This document shows, piece by piece, positions 9,701 through 17,665 of a DNA stretch of 64,000 nucleotides. Under the pieces are notes generated by a model that was not told where the DNA came from, made no database searches, and saw only the letters and a program-made list of their open reading frames with translations. Every line of letters starts with the position of its first letter. The first letter of the stretch is position 1. Origin of the DNA: Chitinophaga pinensis DSM 2588 (lineage in GTDB: Bacteria; Bacteroidota; Bacteroidia; Chitinophagales; Chitinophagaceae); the NCBI RefSeq assembly GCF_000024005.1, contig NC_013132.1, forward strand, positions 4,024,001 to 4,088,000, read 5' to 3'. A program made the position numbers and the translations under genes.

Positions 9701-10046
9701 TTTCATAATGTGCATGAATAGCGCCCCTGACGAGTCCGCGGACGGTATATTGACCCGGAGCGACCATTTTGCCCGGTACATTATAGACGCCATGTTTGGC
9801 GCCATCGGCATCTCTGCCCAGATCGTCCAGCCCATCCCATTGCACGGTGTTAGCGCCGGCAGGGAAGTAGGTTTCTGATATCAGGTTACGTACACGCGTA
9901 CCATCACTGTTTTCAATCACCAAAGTAACATATCCGGCTTGTTTGAGATTAAACGGAACAGGTATGGCAGCAGGTGATTGTTGGGCGATGGCAAAGTGAC
10001 CTACTAAAAGAAGTAGTGGTAATAAAGACAGGTGTTTCTTAGTCAT
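6759..10046 (-). CDS. secreted beta-propeller (NHL-like) protein with FlgD-type N-domain and CBM9-like C-domain
   Basis: A 1095-residue exported protein with a signal peptide (cleavage near AIA|QQS). Residues about 25-115 resemble a FlgD Ig-like fold (VTLVIENSDGTRVRNL, VQWDGLDDLGR). The middle carries repeated propeller strands such as GNVYVFTADGLFVASL and PAGITIDAEQQLWVTEND. The last 220 residues begin VDGKLNEWAKASW, as in the CBM9/DOMON-like domains of extracellular carbohydrate-active or redox proteins. A role in binding or processing extracellular material is likely but no catalytic motif was recognised. It is alone, bounded by a terminator. Annotation beyond propeller protein is uncertain. 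Confidence 0.75.
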   Translation of the reverse strand: MTKKHLSLLPLLLLVGHFAIAQQSPAAIPVPFNLKQAGYVTLVIENSDGTRVRNLISETYFPAGANTVQWDGLDDLGRDADGAKHGVYNVPGKMVAPGQYTVRGLVRGAIHAHYEMATYSPGTPPWRTEDHTGAWLANHTPPQAALFVPAKASPSRQPAVLLGCYVTEGPDGLAWIDMSGRKRGGRSWVGGAWTAAPFIAVDNGPKALPGNDVYVVSAWETDKQSGVAELRLNALSVGKKNDYNVKQIVKRSLGAVPLEQVKEMITGFAVNNGIALISIAGKNRILIADIAKSRLTDSIKANAPTGMCYDKQGRLLLLVGNQLIRFSGTLPDDKGQVLIANGLEAPVALTLDNSGKIYISDRGKSHTVKVFSPEGKFVRQIGTPGAPAAGPYDPQHMNNPAGITIDAEQQLWVTENDYLPKRVSVWSLDGKLIRAFYGPPKYGGGGTLDPQDKTRFYYTEESKGAMEFALNWQTGTSTVKQVYYRPDAADMPLAFRSAAPETPLYYNGQQYFTNCYNSSPTNGWTTAFLFVKRNGVAVPVAAMGQAAQWDLLKSDAFRSRWPQGVDLNAKGSSSQAFFIWQDQNGDGRAQAGEVQYQKGNSGGVTVMPDLSFCIARINDKAMKFAVTGVSKAGVPMYDITKGKVMADGVLTPASSGGDQLMEGPDGWSVITLGVKPYSQLSLSGVKNGVPVWSYPDLWPGLHASHNAPEADRPGQLIGTTRLLGGFFSVKGSAAGPLWAINGNHGNVYVFTADGLFVASLFENMRSGTQWRMPGGKRNMSLDSITLGEENFWPGITATDDGKVYLVDGARSAVVRLDGLESISRLSDTKIAVNQSSLNRSLAVMSAASATQQQAGGPRVLEVNISTQKPVVDGKLNEWAKASWADIDKRGVKANFNSNSKPYDVSGALMVSNGRLYAAFRTGNAHLADNSGEMPMAPFKTGGALDIMIGSSDTKADPARRTAVAGDYRLLVSVVDGKPQALLYKAIVPGTKQDDKVPFSSPSRTITFDKVDNISSQLQFAGSEGNYELSLPLTALGIQAGNGTQIKGDIGILRGSNGETTSRLYWSNKATGITADVPSEAILAPNLWGTFLFKGK

Positions 10047-10213
10047 GGCTGGTAACGATTAGCTTAACCGACAGGTGCAAAGATAATGCCTGACACCAAA
10101 AATAAAGAGGCCATCCCGGTACTCCGGAATGACCTCCAGGCCATCTGCAATGCATCTCATCCTTCTGACTTGCAGCTGCTTGTAAACAGGCATTCATTCA
10201 CATCAATATCTGC

Positions 10214-10621
10214 TTACACCGCATTGGCAGTATTAAGCTGTTGTATCTTGCCCAGCATCAGTATCTTCATCAGTTCTGCCTTGCTTTTTGCACTCTGGGC
10301 TACTTTGCCGTCAAACAGTTCGTCGATTGTCTCGTGCCAGAGTACCAGCCATGTTGCAAAATGTTCTTCTGTCAGCGGTACCCGCTCATGCAATGCGGTA
10401 TGTTTTGCCAAAGGATTACCCTTGAAGGATGCCCTGCCAAACAATACGGTTGCCCAGAAACTGTGCATGACAGGCAGGTGCTTTTCCCAGTTTACCTGTG
10501 CAACATCGTCAAAGACATATCCAAGGATCTCATTTTCTCTTACCCTGCTGTAAAATGTATTCACCAGCAGCTGTATATCTTCTGTTGTCGTGATATCTTT
10601 TTTCATGGTCGTATCATTCAT
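10214..10621 (-). CDS. group III truncated haemoglobin
   Basis: A 135-residue haem protein of the 2-on-2 globin fold, group III. Helix signatures such as NTFYSRVRENEILGYVF, the FWATVLFG segment and the conserved LAKHTALH/FATWLVLW region with the probable proximal histidine are visible. Group III members bind O2 or NO and are linked to nitrosative stress or redox sensing. The length is typical. Two in-frame ATGs exist; the first (10621) is annotated and the second (10606, MKKDI) is possible. A membrane protein gene lies upstream on the same strand, then the divergent Crp/Fnr regulator, so shared gas or redox control is plausible but unproven. Confidence 0.88.
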   Translation of the reverse strand: MNDTTMKKDITTTEDIQLLVNTFYSRVRENEILGYVFDDVAQVNWEKHLPVMHSFWATVLFGRASFKGNPLAKHTALHERVPLTEEHFATWLVLWHETIDELFDGKVAQSAKSKAELMKILMLGKIQQLNTANAV

Positions 10622-10721
10622 TTAATAAAATAGGAAATAAAGCGGCGGCGATCATTCGTTGCAGGAGTAAGTCTGTACGAATCCACTTTGCGCAGATCGC
10701 CCCAGGTGGTATTTGTTGTAA

Positions 10722-11126
10722 TCAATAAAACAGGAAACAACTGGCAATAACCAGAAGGTCTATAATAACGCCGGCCCAGAACACGGGAATAGTGACTTTA
10801 GTAGGCATGGCGGCCAGGTTGGTGGTTTCTGTGATGACAAAACCAACCAGACAAGGAATCCACAATTCAAACGGGTTGCCACGCATTACCACGATCATCA
10901 GTGTGATGGGAACAAGCACACAGCCCTGCATAAAGAAAGAGAAGGCGAGCCAGCCAAAGCGGTTAGGTTGTTGCGCTTCCGCATATTGCAGGAACTGTTG
11001 CCACAGGCTAAGCGTCTGTGTGGCATTGTTATAAGGAATAGCCTGTGCTTTTACCTGTACAAACTGTTTTGCGATGACGTCGTCTGTTTTTTGTTTATCG
11101 TTTAAGTTGATATGAACCGTTTCCAT
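10722..11126 (-). CDS. small membrane protein of unknown function
   Basis: A 134-residue protein not recognised as a named family. Residues 1-55 are soluble and polar. Three hydrophobic segments follow (about 58-80, 85-105, 112-134), with the chain ending in the last helix (VIASCFLFY). It is divergent from the Crp/Fnr regulator and lies 100 bp upstream of the truncated haemoglobin on the same strand, so co-transcription with the globin is possible. The palindrome at 11174-11193 lies about 50 bp upstream of its start and could control both directions. Confidence 0.65.
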   Translation of the reverse strand: METVHINLNDKQKTDDVIAKQFVQVKAQAIPYNNATQTLSLWQQFLQYAEAQQPNRFGWLAFSFFMQGCVLVPITLMIVVMRGNPFELWIPCLVGFVITETTNLAAMPTKVTIPVFWAGVIIDLLVIASCFLFY

Positions 11127-11173
11127 AAATGTGTAATTTTATATCACAAAGGAACTAATCATTTGCACCCGGG

Positions 11174-11193
11174 TTTATGACCTGGATCATAAA
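11174..11193. promoter_or_regulatory. Crp/Fnr-type palindromic operator
   Basis: TTTATGACCTGGATCATAAA is a 20-bp dyad (TTTATGAnCnnGnTCATAAA). The half-site spacing TGA-N6-TCA equals that of Crp/Fnr-family sites. It ends 8 bp before the Crp/Fnr start codon and about 50 bp upstream of the divergent membrane protein gene, suggesting autoregulation and divergent control. Confidence 0.6.
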
Positions 11194-11201
11194 GACAAAA
11201 A

Positions 11202-11789
11202 ATGCTGGATAACGAAATACTCATACAGGCAGGCGCAGTGACACGCGGTTTTAAGAAAGGGGATACGATCCTGAAAGAAGGCAATCATGCCAGATTTTAT
11301 TTCCAGATTATCAGCGGCGAAGTGAAGATGGTCAATACCGGGGAGAATGGTCAGGAGTTTATACAGGGTATTTTCAAAGCCGGTAACAGTTTTGCAGAAC
11401 CTCCTTTATTCCTGGACGTGACCTATCCTGCCTCCGCTATCGCGATTACGGATTGTGAAGTGCTGGTATTGGAGAAGGCAAAGTTGCTGACGTTGTTGTC
11501 ACAGAACTTTACCCTGCAGATGCAGCTGGTGAAAAGCTTGTCTGAACGTATTTACTTTAAGTCGATGATGGCCAAAGAGATCAGCCTCTACGATGCCAGC
11601 CATCGCATCATTACCCTGATAGATTTCCTGAAGGAAAGAGACGGTTATACTGATGAATTGTATCCTGTTAACCTTACCAGGCAACAGATAGCCGATCTCA
11701 CCGGACTCAGGGTAGAGACAGTTATCAGGGCGATTAAGTACCTGGTTGAGAAAGAACTGGTGCAGAAGGGGCGGAAGATATACCGATAA
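11202..11789 (+). CDS. Crp/Fnr-family transcriptional regulator
   Basis: A 195-residue regulator with an N-terminal cyclic-nucleotide-binding-like beta-barrel (FKKGDTILKEGNHARFYFQIISGEV) and a C-terminal winged helix-turn-helix (LTRQQIADLTGLRVETVIRAIK, about residues 150-175). No N-terminal cysteine cluster is present, so it is not a classical iron-sulphur Fnr. The ligand cannot be told; cAMP, haem/NO or other signals occur in the family. The palindrome immediately before the ATG is a likely binding site. Its neighbourhood with a truncated haemoglobin supports, but does not show, a redox or NO role. Confidence 0.87.
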   Translation: MLDNEILIQAGAVTRGFKKGDTILKEGNHARFYFQIISGEVKMVNTGENGQEFIQGIFKAGNSFAEPPLFLDVTYPASAIAITDCEVLVLEKAKLLTLLSQNFTLQMQLVKSLSERIYFKSMMAKEISLYDASHRIITLIDFLKERDGYTDELYPVNLTRQQIADLTGLRVETVIRAIKYLVEKELVQKGRKIYR

Positions 11790-11854
11790 TGCCCTGGTGA
11801 CATCCATTATATTACCTGACGCCAACAGCGGCGATTATTCTGCCAGCCGTTTTT

Positions 11855-12676
11855 TTATGCTTTTAGCCTTTCCAGACTTATGTACGTGTGAAAGAGGAAG
11901 GTTTCAAAATAATCAGGCTCCATTTTCAATACCGGAATGCGGTAGTCCTTTCTGCCGTGGGAGCTCACAAGCAAGCAACCTTCATGAATAGTGACAGCAC
12001 CAGCTATCCAGTCCAGGGTATCCTTTTTGCGGGTAGCCCAGTTATATACGGGTGTCTCAACAAGAATGGAGGATGTATTGTCCGTAGTTTGAATGGAAAT
12101 GCGTATGGGCTCGTGCCGGGGACTGATATCATCCATCATATTGAAGTTGATATCATATTGTGGCGTGTCTTTCACCTGTATAGACTGCCATTTGCCGGAT
12201 AGTTGTTCAATGGTAACATCTCTAACCGTTTCAAAGATATACTCTCCCCTGATCATTCTTGTCAGCTGACCAAGCAGTGCTGTGACCGCCGGATCAGCCA
12301 TATCAGGTAATTGCTGTAATGCCCATCCAGCTTTCTTTTTATCGGTACCGGGTTTGTTTTTCAGGTATATGCCGAACAATTTTTGCCGCCACTCATTGCG
12401 GATTTTCGGGGTGCTTTGCCCGATGGCTTCACCGATCTGCAATAACATTTTTTCCAGCTGGTCTGCAACAGCCACATCCGCCAGTATCGTATCCAGTTCT
12501 GTATCGTAGAAGACGTTTAGGTTCTTCAGCAGATAGTCCTGTAATAATCTGCTTTCCGGTTGATATTGCGGTAGTGTGCTTTCCTGCATCAGCAGTAGTA
12601 ACACCAGGTCCCGGAGGCTGGTATTGGTCCAGATGACCTGCTCTTGAAAAGTGATGCGGCTATTGTTTTCACTCAT
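11855..12676 (-). CDS. conserved hypothetical protein, operon partner of an esterase
   Basis: A 273-residue soluble protein I do not recognise. The first 150 residues look all-helical (LRDLVLLLLMQEST, LEKMLLQIGEAIGQ). The remainder is beta-rich with alternating polar residues (IRISIQTTDNTSSILVETPVY). There is no signal peptide or membrane segment. It overlaps the esterase stop by 4 bp (ATGA arrangement), which indicates translational coupling and a single operon. The function may be linked to the esterase, but that enzyme is exported and this protein seems cytoplasmic. Confidence 0.7.
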   Translation of the reverse strand: MSENNSRITFQEQVIWTNTSLRDLVLLLLMQESTLPQYQPESRLLQDYLLKNLNVFYDTELDTILADVAVADQLEKMLLQIGEAIGQSTPKIRNEWRQKLFGIYLKNKPGTDKKKAGWALQQLPDMADPAVTALLGQLTRMIRGEYIFETVRDVTIEQLSGKWQSIQVKDTPQYDINFNMMDDISPRHEPIRISIQTTDNTSSILVETPVYNWATRKKDTLDWIAGAVTIHEGCLLVSSHGRKDYRIPVLKMEPDYFETFLFHTYISLERLKA

Positions 12677-13494
12677 CGGGTTCGTTTTACATGCAGGACC
12701 TGCAATGCCTTGTATACGCTGTTGTGCAGGATCGTGCGGTGCGTCTCTCTGGGGAGATATAGAAAATTGGTGTAAAGCTCTTTTTGTCTTGCATCCTGTA
12801 ATACGGTGGCCAGTCTGGTAGCCGCGTCCTGCATCTCTTCACCTTCATCTCCGACAGCAATGAATACATGCGCATGAATATCCTTTCTGGTGGAGATAAG
12901 GAATGGGGCCATGGTCAATAGTGATCCTTCATCCCACCACAGACTCGGACTGATAATAACATAATTCATGAACATATCAGGTTGCTTCAGTACGATCGAG
13001 GTAGCGAGGAGTCCGCCCAGTGATTGTCCGATCAGGGTAGTGGAATCATTGACCTTATAATGCTTTTTTACAAAAGGCTGTAGTTCCTGTGAGAGGAAAG
13101 CGATGAAGTTGGCAGCGCCTCCGGTCGTAGGATATTTTTGCGTCAGTTCTTTGATGGTGCTGGGATAGGTAAAATCTCGTTTCCTGTCTACATTGGCAAT
13201 ACCAACAAGGATCGATGGCGGCAGGGTATCGATCATGGTGAGGAATTGTGTAAGTCCGGCGATATGTACAAAATCTTCATCCATCGCACCATCCAGCAGA
13301 TAGATCACCGGGTAATGCCTGTCTGCCGCAGGATTATATTCTTTCGGAAGATAAATATTCACCGTTCTGTCTTCACGTAGGATCTCCGAGCGAAAAGTAT
13401 GCGTTTCACCTATGGATAGTGGTGCTGCTTTCTGTGCCTGCAATTGAGCAAGCAGGAGCAACAGTGGTATCAGCAGGATAGGTATTCGTTTCAT
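12673..13494 (-). CDS. exported alpha/beta-hydrolase, esterase (IroE/Fes/D type)
   Basis: A 273-residue esterase of the putative-esterase superfamily that includes enterobactin and feruloyl esterases. The ATG at 13494 is chosen because it starts a signal peptide (MKRIPILLIPLLLLLAQLQA). The fold begins with YPVIYLLDGAMDEDFV. The nucleophile elbow is GQSLGG, and C-terminal ETHRTI probably supplies the catalytic histidine. Location is periplasmic or extracellular. It is the first gene of a two-gene operon. The substrate could be an ester-linked siderophore or a carbohydrate ester; nothing nearby decides this. Confidence 0.8.
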   Translation of the reverse strand: MKRIPILLIPLLLLLAQLQAQKAAPLSIGETHTFRSEILREDRTVNIYLPKEYNPAADRHYPVIYLLDGAMDEDFVHIAGLTQFLTMIDTLPPSILVGIANVDRKRDFTYPSTIKELTQKYPTTGGAANFIAFLSQELQPFVKKHYKVNDSTTLIGQSLGGLLATSIVLKQPDMFMNYVIISPSLWWDEGSLLTMAPFLISTRKDIHAHVFIAVGDEGEEMQDAATRLATVLQDARQKELYTNFLYLPRETHRTILHNSVYKALQVLHVKRTR

Positions 13495-13567
13495 AAAATG
13501 TTTAAGTATTGCTAATATATAAGGATTTTCCTTTATTTTACTCTCTCTGTTTAACTTAATTATACCT

Positions 13568-13813
13568 ATGGATAATTTACAGGCGCCTGAAAACACTTTT
13601 TCAGGTAAATCTTTTCAGCTTTCGGATGCAACTATTGCACGTTTTGGGGCATAGGCTGCTATTATAATGGGCATTTTGGGGATGTTATATTGTTTGCCAT
13701 TTCTTTATTCAAGATCCGTGAATGATCTTATCGGTGCAGGTTTGCCTTTTGTCGGAGCTGCGGTGATTGCGGGCACAGGTCTGATTGCATTGTCTAATCT
13801 GGCGAAGAAGTAG
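13568..13813 (+). pseudogene. small two-helix membrane protein gene with in-frame amber stop
   Basis: An 82-codon frame opens with ATG at 13568 and closes with TAG at 13811-13813, but codon 29 (13652-13654) is TAG. The first part reads MDNLQAPENTFSGKSFQLSD and ends ARFGA before the stop. The remainder (AAIIMGILGMLYCLPFLYS, then two hydrophobic stretches ending ALSNLAKK) reads like a genuine membrane protein. A CAG-to-TAG change would explain it. An ATG at 13667 could restart translation of the two-helix portion. It could be a recent pseudogene, a sequencing error, or two adjacent frames. Confidence 0.5.
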
Positions 13814-13900
13814 TTAGTCATCCGGTTGTGGCCTTTTCCACTGGCACAATATTAGGACATAGTCTTAGTATTCCGTCAGCAAATAAGACTGTACAACTGG

Positions 13901-15124
13901 ATGAATAAGCTTTCACTGATCATATTGTTTTTAGCCCTGCCTTGTTGGGTGGCGGCCCAGGATAAAGATAAACGCTGGGCGTGGGATTACGAGTCAGACG
14001 AGGACACTGTGCCTCATAAAGACGTCATTGATATCTTCAAAAGTGTTATCAAGTATAAGGCAAAGCCGCCGAAACGGGGTAAACGCCGGATTTACTACTC
14101 TTTGCTGCCGGCGCCCTCGAATATTCCCGGTGGTGGTATTGCGCTGATCACATCTACGAATGCGGCTTTTTATATGGGGCCACGACGTACGACGAATCTG
14201 TCCAACGTGTCCTTTACGCCTTCTTTTTCTTTTAAAGGGCGTTTTTCCTTTGCATTGCGGTCGAATGTCTGGTTCATGGATAACGCGTACAATATGGTGG
14301 GCGATATCCGCTTTATCATTAATCCGCAGTATACCTGGGGAGTGGGAGACGGCGTACCAGACGAGCAAAAGCAACTGTTAGGCAATAATTACTTCCGTGT
14401 GTATGAAACCTTCTATCGCAGGGTGACCAAAGAATGGCTGGTAGGTGTGGGGTATCACCTGGACTGGCATTCCAATATCGGGATCCGGTCGAATGACAGT
14501 GTACAATTATCGAAATTTGTGGGGTATAATTACGGGACGGATCGCGGACAAACCGTTTCCTCCGGTGTTTCCCTCAACCTTTTGAAAGACTCCCGTCAGA
14601 ACTCCATTAACCCGCAGTCGGGGCATTATTTCAATGCCGTTTTCAGGATCAATCCGACCTTTCTGGGCAGTAATGACAACTGGGAGTCACTTTACCTCGA
14701 TTATCGTAAATACCTCAACCTTGGTAACGGAAAGCAGCAAAATGTACTGGCTTTCTGGGGATTTTACTGGACATCCCTCAGCACAAAAACACCTTACCTG
14801 GATCTGCCCAGTATTGGCTGGGACCCCAGTTTCCGGAGTGGCCGAGGTATGGACCAGAACCGTTTCCGTGGAAAAGGGCTGATAGATCTTGAAGCGGAAT
14901 ACAGGAGGGATATTACCCGGGATGGATTATTCGGATTCGTCCTGTTTGCTAATATGAATACAGTGACTGATGGTGAACGCTACCGTTTTACCGCTTTCCA
15001 TCCGGCAGGCGGCGGCGGTCTGCGTCTTAAATTCAACAAGAAATCCAATACAAATATTGCGGTGGATTATGGCATCAGCCGATACGGTACCCGCTTCAGC
15101 ATTAACCTGGGTGAGGCATTCTAA
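13901..15124 (+). CDS. Omp85/BamA-type surface antigen beta-barrel protein
   Basis: A 407-residue outer-membrane protein with signal peptide (cleavage near VAA|QDK). After a charged linker, the chain shows alternating beta-barrel strands. A DSRQNSINPQSGHYF segment (about residues 230-245) is the conserved bacterial surface antigen (D15/Omp85) barrel motif. The chain ends in phenylalanine, as outer-membrane barrels commonly do. It lacks the long POTRA array of BamA itself, so it is a short Omp85-family barrel rather than the main assembly factor. Such proteins in Bacteroidota may secrete or insert lipids or proteins. It is followed closely by peptidase E. Confidence 0.8.
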   Translation: MNKLSLIILFLALPCWVAAQDKDKRWAWDYESDEDTVPHKDVIDIFKSVIKYKAKPPKRGKRRIYYSLLPAPSNIPGGGIALITSTNAAFYMGPRRTTNLSNVSFTPSFSFKGRFSFALRSNVWFMDNAYNMVGDIRFIINPQYTWGVGDGVPDEQKQLLGNNYFRVYETFYRRVTKEWLVGVGYHLDWHSNIGIRSNDSVQLSKFVGYNYGTDRGQTVSSGVSLNLLKDSRQNSINPQSGHYFNAVFRINPTFLGSNDNWESLYLDYRKYLNLGNGKQQNVLAFWGFYWTSLSTKTPYLDLPSIGWDPSFRSGRGMDQNRFRGKGLIDLEAEYRRDITRDGLFGFVLFANMNTVTDGERYRFTAFHPAGGGGLRLKFNKKSNTNIAVDYGISRYGTRFSINLGEAF

Positions 15125-15180
15125 GGGATAGCATGAGAGAAAAGGTGGTCATTATCGCTGATCTCTTTATATTGCAGCCC

Positions 15181-15885
15181 ATGAAAAATGTCGTTTTAGC
15201 CAGTACCTCCACCTTACATGGAGAAACCTATCTGTCTTATCTGCTGCCGGTCATGAAAGAATTGTTTGCCGGCATTACCGAAGTGATCTTTGTGCCTTAT
15301 GCCCGTCCGGGTGGCATCTCTCATGATGAGTACACAGAAAAGGCGGCGACTGTATTTGCCGCTGCCGGTTATAAGTTGCGGGGACTGCATACTTTTGAAG
15401 AACCCGCAGCAGCCATCAGAGACGCACAGGCATTTTTTACAGGTGGGGGAAATACCTTCCTGCTGGTGAAACAACTGCATGAGCTGGGACTGATGGAGTT
15501 GTTGGGAGCAGCCGTAGAGCAAGGAACGCCTTATCTGGGCACCAGTGCAGGCAGCAATATCGGTGGGGTGAATATGCAGACGACGAATGATATGCCGATT
15601 GTATATCCACCCAGTTTCCAGACGATGGGGCTGATCCCTTTCAACCTGAATCCCCATTACCTGGATCCTATTCCGGGATTGCCGCATATGGGCGAATCAA
15701 GGGAGACGCGTATCCGCGAATTTCAGGTACAACAGGACCTGCCGGTAGTCGGATTAAGAGAAGGCAGCTGGATCAGGATAAAAGATAAACGTGTTACATT
15801 GGAAGGTGCTTTGTCAGCAAAGATTTTCGAGAAAGATAAAGAAGCGTATGAGGTGGAGGTGGGAGCAGAACTCACATTCGGATAA
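15181..15885 (+). CDS. pepE: dipeptidase E (peptidase family S51)
   Basis: A 234-residue cytoplasmic alpha-aspartyl dipeptidase that cleaves dipeptides with N-terminal aspartate. The start at 15181 gives MKNVVLASTSTLHG, the normal beginning for this family; an ATG at 15133 would add 16 residues without family support. The nucleophile lies in GTSAGSN (S122), and FFTGGGNTF is the conserved upstream motif. NPHYLDP and the later ESRETRI region are also typical. Length agrees with the family. Its stop codon lies at the start of the heptad repeat element. The gene starts about 50 bp after the Omp85 gene and may share its transcript. Confidence 0.9.
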   Translation: MKNVVLASTSTLHGETYLSYLLPVMKELFAGITEVIFVPYARPGGISHDEYTEKAATVFAAAGYKLRGLHTFEEPAAAIRDAQAFFTGGGNTFLLVKQLHELGLMELLGAAVEQGTPYLGTSAGSNIGGVNMQTTNDMPIVYPPSFQTMGLIPFNLNPHYLDPIPGLPHMGESRETRIREFQVQQDLPVVGLREGSWIRIKDKRVTLEGALSAKIFEKDKEAYEVEVGAELTFG

Positions 15886-15998
15886 ATTAAGAATTAAGAA
15901 TTAAGAATTAAGAATTAAGAATTAAGAATTAAGAATTAAGAATGCTGCCGCTTATAACGGAGTAATTCTTAATTGTTAATTCCTAATTCCTAATTGAA
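15884..15998. repeat. heptad inverted-arm element between pepE and the NmrA-like gene
   Basis: Left arm of about eight GAATTAA units (15884-15943), core beginning TGCTGCCGCTTATAACGGAG, and right arm of TTAATTC/TAATTCC units (15964-15995). The genes on either side converge on it. The arms are complementary and could form a long AT-rich stem. Confidence 0.9.
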
Positions 15999-16022
15999 AT
16001 TTATGTCAGTCAATTACCATCT

Positions 16023-16661
16023 TCAGTAAGACAGTCCCGCCGTCTTCCGCAGATAGGTATTCTCACTGATCTGCCCCAACATAAAATCCGCTACATCTGC
16101 ACGAGAGATCTTCATTTTAAGCTGTTTTTCCGCAGCAGAAAATCCTTTTTTATAACTATGTGTTAATGCGCCGTCTGTAAGGTTCGCAGGTCTGGCAATG
16201 ACCCAGTCCAGCTGACTTAGTTTTATATATTCTTCCTGCAAGGCGTGATCGGCAAAGCCTTTTTTAAGTATGAACGGAACGATGATATATTTAAAGATAA
16301 AAGGCGTCTGGTCAAGTGTTTTTTTACTGTCGCCATAACCTAATGAGGTCTGACATACCAGGCGTTTTACCCCTGTTGCTTTCATGGCTTGTATGATGTT
16401 TTTGGTACCTGTGGACCGGATGGTACCGATCTTATTGGCAGGCGAGCCGATGGCACATAATACGGCTTCTTGTCCCTGCATGGCAGGTATAATAGAAGCA
16501 GCGTCCATAACGTCGCCTTTTACAATGTTCAGATTGGAGTGCATAATGCCCAGGCGGGACGGATCGCGTACAAAAGCGGTTACAATATGTCCCTGTTCAA
16601 GGGCTTGTTCCGTCAGTTGTTTACCGGTACCGCCAGTGGCGCCAAAGATGATTAGTTTCAT
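16023..16661 (-). CDS. NAD(P)-binding NmrA-like / atypical SDR oxidoreductase
   Basis: A 212-residue Rossmann-fold protein. The N-terminal GATGGTGKQLTEQAL is the atypical short-chain dehydrogenase dinucleotide motif. VKGDVMDAASI and WVIARPANLTDG are further family marks. No Tyr-x-x-x-Lys catalytic pair is evident, so it may be a sensor or isomerase-like protein rather than a classical reductase. The AraC-type regulator 70 bp upstream on the same strand may control it or be co-transcribed. The product acts in the cytoplasm; its substrate is unknown. Confidence 0.82.
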   Translation of the reverse strand: MKLIIFGATGGTGKQLTEQALEQGHIVTAFVRDPSRLGIMHSNLNIVKGDVMDAASIIPAMQGQEAVLCAIGSPANKIGTIRSTGTKNIIQAMKATGVKRLVCQTSLGYGDSKKTLDQTPFIFKYIIVPFILKKGFADHALQEEYIKLSQLDWVIARPANLTDGALTHSYKKGFSAAEKQLKMKISRADVADFMLGQISENTYLRKTAGLSY

Positions 16662-16731
16662 GATAGGTTGTTTTATATCACAAAGCTATTGGGGGGCGAC
16701 AGCGGAAAATAGAACAAAACCGGCAGCGGGA

Positions 16732-17547
16732 TTATTTCGTCAGGATGGAAAGGTTCTCGATCAGTTCTTCTGATTTCTTCATGAACTGAAAAGGAGAGGC
16801 GCCTGCGAATTCTTTGAAGGCGCGGATGAAATGAGACTGATCGGCATATTCATTTTCAAAAGCGATATCAGAGAGTTTGTTATAATCGCTTTGGCGGATT
16901 AACTGCATGGATGCCTGAAACTGCGCAATACGCGCAAAGAGCTTGGGTGTGATGCCCACATGCTGTTTGAACTTGCGCTCAAAACTTCTTTCTGATAACT
17001 GTAACTCTTCTCTCAGCGCTTTTACAGAGATATTGCCATTGGTCTGCCGGATACGGTCCAGCGCATGATGCATGGCCTTGTCTGACTGCTGATGATACTT
17101 TGTCAGCTGTGCCAGCAGGAAAGAACAAAGGATATCTATCCTGGCTTCAGGAGCGCTGATATCAGTCAGTTGCGCAGATAACTGAAAACCACGGGATGCC
17201 GGGATTCCGTCAAGGTCAAGACAGGTATCTGTCAGTTCATCGGCATTCAGTCCGAAGATGGACTTTAAAGCGTGTGGGTAGAAAAATATGCCAATGGTAT
17301 CAAAACGGCCGTCTATCCGCAAAGCGGCATGTCTGGTAGCCTGTCCGTAGAGAATGGTCCCGGGCAGCTGTTTGTCGTTCTGAAACAGTATGCCGTGGTC
17401 CCGGTGCTGGAAAATAAGTCCCGGGCAACCATCAGCAATTGTCCTGAAGGTGGCAGCAGCAACATCTTTATCGTTACTTTCCAGTACCCAGAAGAACCGG
17501 ATGTAGTCCCTGAGATATTGCGGAGGAGGTATTTGTCTGAATTGCAT
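16732..17547 (-). CDS. AraC-family transcriptional regulator
   Basis: A 271-residue regulator. The N-terminal 150 residues (PPQYLRDYIRFFWVLES, YGQATRHAALRIDGRFDTIGIFF) match the sensor domain often placed with the DUF6597 group. The C-terminal AraC DNA-binding domain has two helix-turn-helices (ISVKALREELQLSERSFERKF and LSDIAFENEYADQSHFIRAFK). The ATG at 17547 is preferred to a GTG at 17565. It sits upstream of the NmrA-like gene and is divergent from the small membrane gene at 17666. The inducer is unknown. Confidence 0.88.
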   Translation of the reverse strand: MQFRQIPPPQYLRDYIRFFWVLESNDKDVAAATFRTIADGCPGLIFQHRDHGILFQNDKQLPGTILYGQATRHAALRIDGRFDTIGIFFYPHALKSIFGLNADELTDTCLDLDGIPASRGFQLSAQLTDISAPEARIDILCSFLLAQLTKYHQQSDKAMHHALDRIRQTNGNISVKALREELQLSERSFERKFKQHVGITPKLFARIAQFQASMQLIRQSDYNKLSDIAFENEYADQSHFIRAFKEFAGASPFQFMKKSEELIENLSILTK

Positions 17548-17665
17548 ACCCGGGTGCGTTTTCACATTAAAGTTACCGGGTATTTCCAGAACGGCAAGGG
17601 GGAATATAGGGCAAAGTTATCATGCAGGAAGTTTCGCCACTCGGGAATGTTTTATAAATTGGCGT

